Shown here: positions 61,430 to 64,000 of the stretch, piece after piece
How positions within the stretch are numbered: the first letter of the stretch is position 1
Layout: every line of letters starts with the position of its first letter
DNA from: Onstottus_B sp049273855
GTDB taxonomy: Bacteria > Acidobacteriota > Blastocatellia > UBA7656
NCBI GenBank assembly: GCA_049273855.1
Contig: JBASRN010000022.1
Location: forward strand, 15,888 to 79,887
Direction of reading: 5' to 3'
Length of the DNA stretch: 64,000 nt
Notes under the pieces: model-generated
Database searches by the model: none
Seen by the model: the letters and a program-made list of their open reading frames with translations, nothing else
What the model was told of the DNA's origin: nothing
Translations under genes and position numbers: made by a program

Positions 61430-62361
61430 AACAGTGTGACGGCATCAGAACCCGGATAGCTTTCTATCTCGACGACGAGCTTCGCGACGGGGAGCTGGCG
61501 GGATTTGAAGAACACTTGAAGTCGTGCAAGGCGTGCGCGGACCTGGTCGCGAACGAGCGCGGCTTTCTTGAATTCGTTCGCCAATCGCGTCCGCTCTACG
61601 CCGCGCCGCCCGAGCTTCGCGCAAGCGCGGAAAAAGTCGTCGCTGTAACGCCGGCGCCTCACTCTGCTCCGGCGGAGTTGCGGCGCCGCGTCCAGGATTC
61701 GATCTCGCGCGCGACTTACGGAACTTTTCATCTGAGCACGCGGCGGCGAGTCTTCGCGCTTGCCGTGGCGATCACGGTCGCGATTCTTGCCGGCCTGTGG
61801 TTTGTCACCAGGCGTGAACCCAGAGCCAGTCCGCCGTCAGAGTTTGCGCTTTTGGCAGTTGACACGCACGTCAGGCACTTGCGCGGACAGCTTCCATTTG
61901 AGATCGCCTCCAGCTCACCCGAAGCGATCTCGAGCTGGTTCGCCGGCAAGGTGCCGTTTAGCGTAAAACTGCCGACCTACCAGGAATCATCCGGGCAGGA
62001 CAAGCTGTACCGTCTCGAAGGCGCCCGTTTGGTCGGCTTCAAGAACGACTACGCCGCCTACGTGGCTTATCAGATGAGCAAGCGGCCGATCAGTCTCGTT
62101 GTCACAAGCGACACGGTAGCCACGCCTTCCGGCGGCGAAGGAATCGTGTCGAACGGGCTGACGTTTCATTACGACAGCATCGACGGTTTAAAGGTCATCA
62201 GTTGGTCGGACAAAGGGCTGACTTACGCGCTGGTGTCCGACCTCGAGGAGCGCGGTCAGGAGTCGTGCGCCGTATGCCACGCTGGAACAAAGGATCGCGA
62301 TTTTATCGAAGGCTTGAAGCCAGGTGTCGCGGAAAAGAACAAGCCGTCTACCGTTTTCTGA
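61426..62361 (+). CDS. Transmembrane anti-sigma factor with zinc finger and C-terminal CxxCH motif
   Basis: A 311-aa protein. The N-terminal zinc-binding anti-sigma domain has His30, Cys34 and Cys37 (HLKSCKACADL). One membrane helix at about 109-127 (VFALAVAITVAILAGLWFV) puts residues 128-311 in the periplasm. Near the C-terminus Cys281-Ala-Val-Cys284-His285 (ESCAVCHAGTKDR) is an exact c-type heme site. Cytochrome motifs are rare in anti-sigma factors. A heme could sense redox state, oxygen or NO and release the coupled sigma factor. The Cys pair might instead be a simple disulfide/zinc site. Confidence 0.85.
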   Translation: MKQCDGIRTRIAFYLDDELRDGELAGFEEHLKSCKACADLVANERGFLEFVRQSRPLYAAPPELRASAEKVVAVTPAPHSAPAELRRRVQDSISRATYGTFHLSTRRRVFALAVAITVAILAGLWFVTRREPRASPPSEFALLAVDTHVRHLRGQLPFEIASSSPEAISSWFAGKVPFSVKLPTYQESSGQDKLYRLEGARLVGFKNDYAAYVAYQMSKRPISLVVTSDTVATPSGGEGIVSNGLTFHYDSIDGLKVISWSDKGLTYALVSDLEERGQESCAVCHAGTKDRDFIEGLKPGVAEKNKPSTVF

Positions 62362-62438
62362 TCGCGGAGTCAACCAGATGGCCGGTCACCTGAAGACTCG
62401 ACGGATCGCTCAGCGAAATCGAGTCCATTAACGAGATG
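62362..62438 (-). pseudogene. AbrB-like C-terminal remnant, copy 1
   Basis: On the minus strand this reads LMDSISLSDPSSLQVTGHLV. It aligns with copy 2 at 63123-63236 (LLDSISVGDDLEFHVTGDVV) at the DNA level, roughly 70 percent by eye over 77 bp. No start or intact domain remains. It abuts the anti-sigma stop. Confidence 0.3.
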
Positions 62439-62555
62439 TCCCTACCTCGAATCGCTCTCCAAACACCATAGTCGTTCGGTCCGCGCGCGCGTACCTTCAA
62501 CCGTGGCTATAATGAAGGCGTGCAGTGATGTGATCATCTAGGAAGGGAGAGTCAA

Positions 62556-62987
62556 ATGCGAGTCTTAACCAAGGTTCTATTCTTAGTCTTGTGTGGAGTG
62601 ATCGCAATGCAAGTGGCCGGGAATCGACAATCTACTTCGGCATCCGGGATTGAACCGCAGGATGCGGCTTATCTTGATCGGAGGATCAGCTTGCTGGAGA
62701 ATCGCCTCGGTTCGATCGAATCGAGCCTAAGGATGCTCGGACAGCAGGCAATGTCCCAGCGCTCCGCTCCGACTCAACCCACCCGCGATCCGGAGGTCGC
62801 GTTATTGCGGAGTGAAGTGGCAATACTGAACGCCCGAGTGCGGGAACTCGAGTGCGGGCTTGTGCATCTTGACGAGCGAACTCTATCTGCGACTGCGAAA
62901 GAAGCGCGAAAGCGAATGAACGCGTCAGCGAATGATCCATGCCGGCTCAATCCGGAAACGTCGGTCCAGCTTTCAACGCGAAGGTGA
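62556..62987 (+). CDS. Exported coiled-coil protein
   Basis: A 143-aa protein with a signal peptide (LTKVLFLVLCGVIAMQVAG). Two leucine-rich heptad segments (YLDRRISLLENRLGSIESSL; ALLRSEVAILNARVRELECG) follow. GGAAGGGAGAG precedes the ATG. It lies between the two AbrB-like remnants. Function unknown. The C-terminal Ser/Thr/Arg tail is less constrained. Confidence 0.6.
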   Translation: MRVLTKVLFLVLCGVIAMQVAGNRQSTSASGIEPQDAAYLDRRISLLENRLGSIESSLRMLGQQAMSQRSAPTQPTRDPEVALLRSEVAILNARVRELECGLVHLDERTLSATAKEARKRMNASANDPCRLNPETSVQLSTRR

Positions 62988-63122
62988 GTCGACAACTACT
63001 CCAGACTGGCGACCGAGGTGGGATCTCGACGTTTCTACCGGGCAGCCAGCAGGGAAGATTCCCGCACCTGAACACCACTTCCGCCGTCTCGAAGCTAGGT
63101 GTTTCGATAGAGAAGCAGCGAA

Positions 63123-63236
63123 CTAACGCTTTTTGATCGCGATCACGACCACATCGCCGGTGACGTGAAACTCCAAGTCATCGCCCACCGAGATCGAATC
63201 CAATAACCGTTGTTGAGCTTGGAGCACTCGCAGCAT
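63123..63236 (-). pseudogene. AbrB-like C-terminal remnant, copy 2
   Basis: From ATG 63236 the frame encodes 37 residues, MLRVLQAQQRLLDSISVGDD then LEFHVTGDVVVIAIKKR. The GDxLEFHVTGDVVVI strand pattern resembles AbrB/MazE-type swapped-hairpin proteins. An in-frame stop lies about 14 codons upstream. It could be a truncated antitoxin or a very small gene. Confidence 0.35.
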
Positions 63237-63395
63237 TCCGATTGACAACGCTACGGGCCAGGCGTATCGTCAGCCCACCTTGTTCCAGACCCGAGTCGCT
63301 GCTGGTTAGTGTCGGGGCATCGAGCTAAGACTCTCAGGCTGACCTTTGAACAACGAAGGATTAGGGGATAAATCCTTCCCGAATGGTGGTTGTAG

Positions 63396-63413
63396 CCCGT
63401 GTCAATCCACGGG
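63396..63413. repeat. Short palindromic element
   Basis: CCCGTG (63396-63401) pairs with CACGGG (63408-63413) over TCAATC. It is followed by GAAGCCCGTCGCGGGGG. It resembles dispersed REP-type elements. Confidence 0.4.
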
Positions 63414-63582
63414 TGAAGCCCGTCGCGGGGGAGGTCCACATGTCTTCGATCATCCCGAATCGCGCTTTGGGATCCGCAAGCCTTCTATCAGGTGACATTA
63501 AGAATGGAGGTCGCTCGCTTCGCAAAGTGTGGCGACGAGGGGCTCGGAGGCCCGTCGGTGGGGGCGTTCGCAGGAAGCTCAT

Positions 63583-64000
63583 CTGTTTCGGGTTGATATC
63601 GAGCCTTCTCATCCTGCCAGGGCCGGGCTAGCCGCAAGCGATGTACTCGCCCTGGCGTCAACTACTGTTGATCTGACTTCCTCTCCTATTCGCTATCTTC
63701 AACCAATCCTCAAATCGCTGTTTGGCTTCGGTGTGAGTGCCAGACCGCAGCGTGAGACTCTGGCGGATCGCATCGCGCGGGTTTCGCAAGTGCGCATTTC
63801 TCCGTTCAAACTCGTCGAATATGTAGACGAAGGCGCGACCTTTACCGCTTCGCCATCCGACTTTAGCGATCAAACGATTGCTTTACGAGAAAATCCCCGA
63901 GCAGACTGCGACGATCAACGACGGCACCGGGGCGATGTGGAGTTCCGCCTATGCGTACAGCGAGTACGGGGCGGTGAAGAAGAAGACTGACGCGCGAGGG
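63583..64000 (+). pseudogene. Broken Rhs/YD-repeat surface-protein gene
   Basis: Three pieces in different frames can be joined. Frame 2 gives a signal-like KLICFGLISSLLILPGPG ending in TAG at 63629-63631. Frame 1 continues LAASDVLALASTTVDLTSSP and runs to VEYVDEGATFTASPSDFSDQ. From 63878 frame 2 gives LLYEKIPEQTATINDGTGAM and SAYAYSEYGAVKKKTDARG, open to the window end. The last piece looks like an Rhs/YD-repeat entry. A large internal stretch appears deleted between the second and third pieces. The order matches long exported Rhs-type proteins, so this is probably a decayed copy. Confidence 0.5.

Larger units (their letters stand above)
62988..63582. other. 595-bp region with remnants only
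   Basis: Contains the AbrB-like remnant (63123-63236), a 6-bp perfect hairpin (63396-63413) and stretches without coding character. No intact gene is supported. Confidence 0.4.

Noticed and set aside
1..64000. tRNA, rRNA or complete insertion sequence
   Set aside because: No tRNA-like T-arm/acceptor combination, rRNA stretch or transposase frame was seen on reading, though a covariance-model search was not possible.

Overview
The window is GC-rich, densely coded chromosomal DNA of a Gram-negative, soil-type bacterium. Gene content fits Acidobacteriota, probably class Blastocatellia. Pointers are a kdp operon with a beta-barrel porin and split kdpD, many exported glycine-zipper proteins, a coenzyme F420 cluster, an Rhs relic at the right edge, and intergenic hairpins built from short tandem repeats. 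No rRNA, tRNA, CRISPR array or intact insertion sequence was seen. The taxon is an inference from gene content, not from a marker comparison.

Region 1 (1-16655) is mostly potassium. After a truncated radical SAM gene come the histidine-kinase half of KdpD and KdpE. Next is a long operon: three small ORFs, a porin, small membrane peptides including KdpF, then KdpA, KdpB, KdpC. It closes with a histidine-kinase-like protein whose phospho-accepting His is replaced by Ala, and the separate KdpD sensor/Usp half. A zinc-ribbon gene and an APC-type permease follow. Two near-identical arrays of four TTAY motifs at exact 11-bp spacing lie upstream of the kdp operon and of the permease pair, and are probably KdpE boxes.

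Region 2 (16800-27700) holds a PLP dehydratase and two acyl-CoA ligases on the minus strand, a putatively exported PEP-synthase/glucan-water-dikinase-like protein, glycine-zipper envelope proteins, a YeaQ/GlsB membrane protein and a LuxR-type response regulator. Region 3 (27795-41157) has DNA polymerase I with a degenerate proofreading site, an E. coli-type frdABCD fumarate reductase operon, a TPR protein, a DUF2238-like membrane protein, an EEP-family phosphoesterase and a large HD-GYP protein.

Region 4 (41373-51105) starts with a coenzyme F420 cluster (npdG, cofD, small ORF, cofC, cofE). It continues with a peptide and amino-acid catabolic run: Tat-exported aminotransferase, M20 peptidase, Tat-exported P1 peptidase, sodium:solute symporter and SDR oxidoreductase. 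Region 5 (51275-64000) contains MscS, aconitase, a probable selenocysteine peroxiredoxin (in-frame TGA at the catalytic Cys), a PilZ protein and threonine synthase. It ends with a di-heme cytochrome divergent from an ECF sigma/anti-sigma pair whose anti-sigma carries a CxxCH heme motif, and a broken Rhs-type gene.
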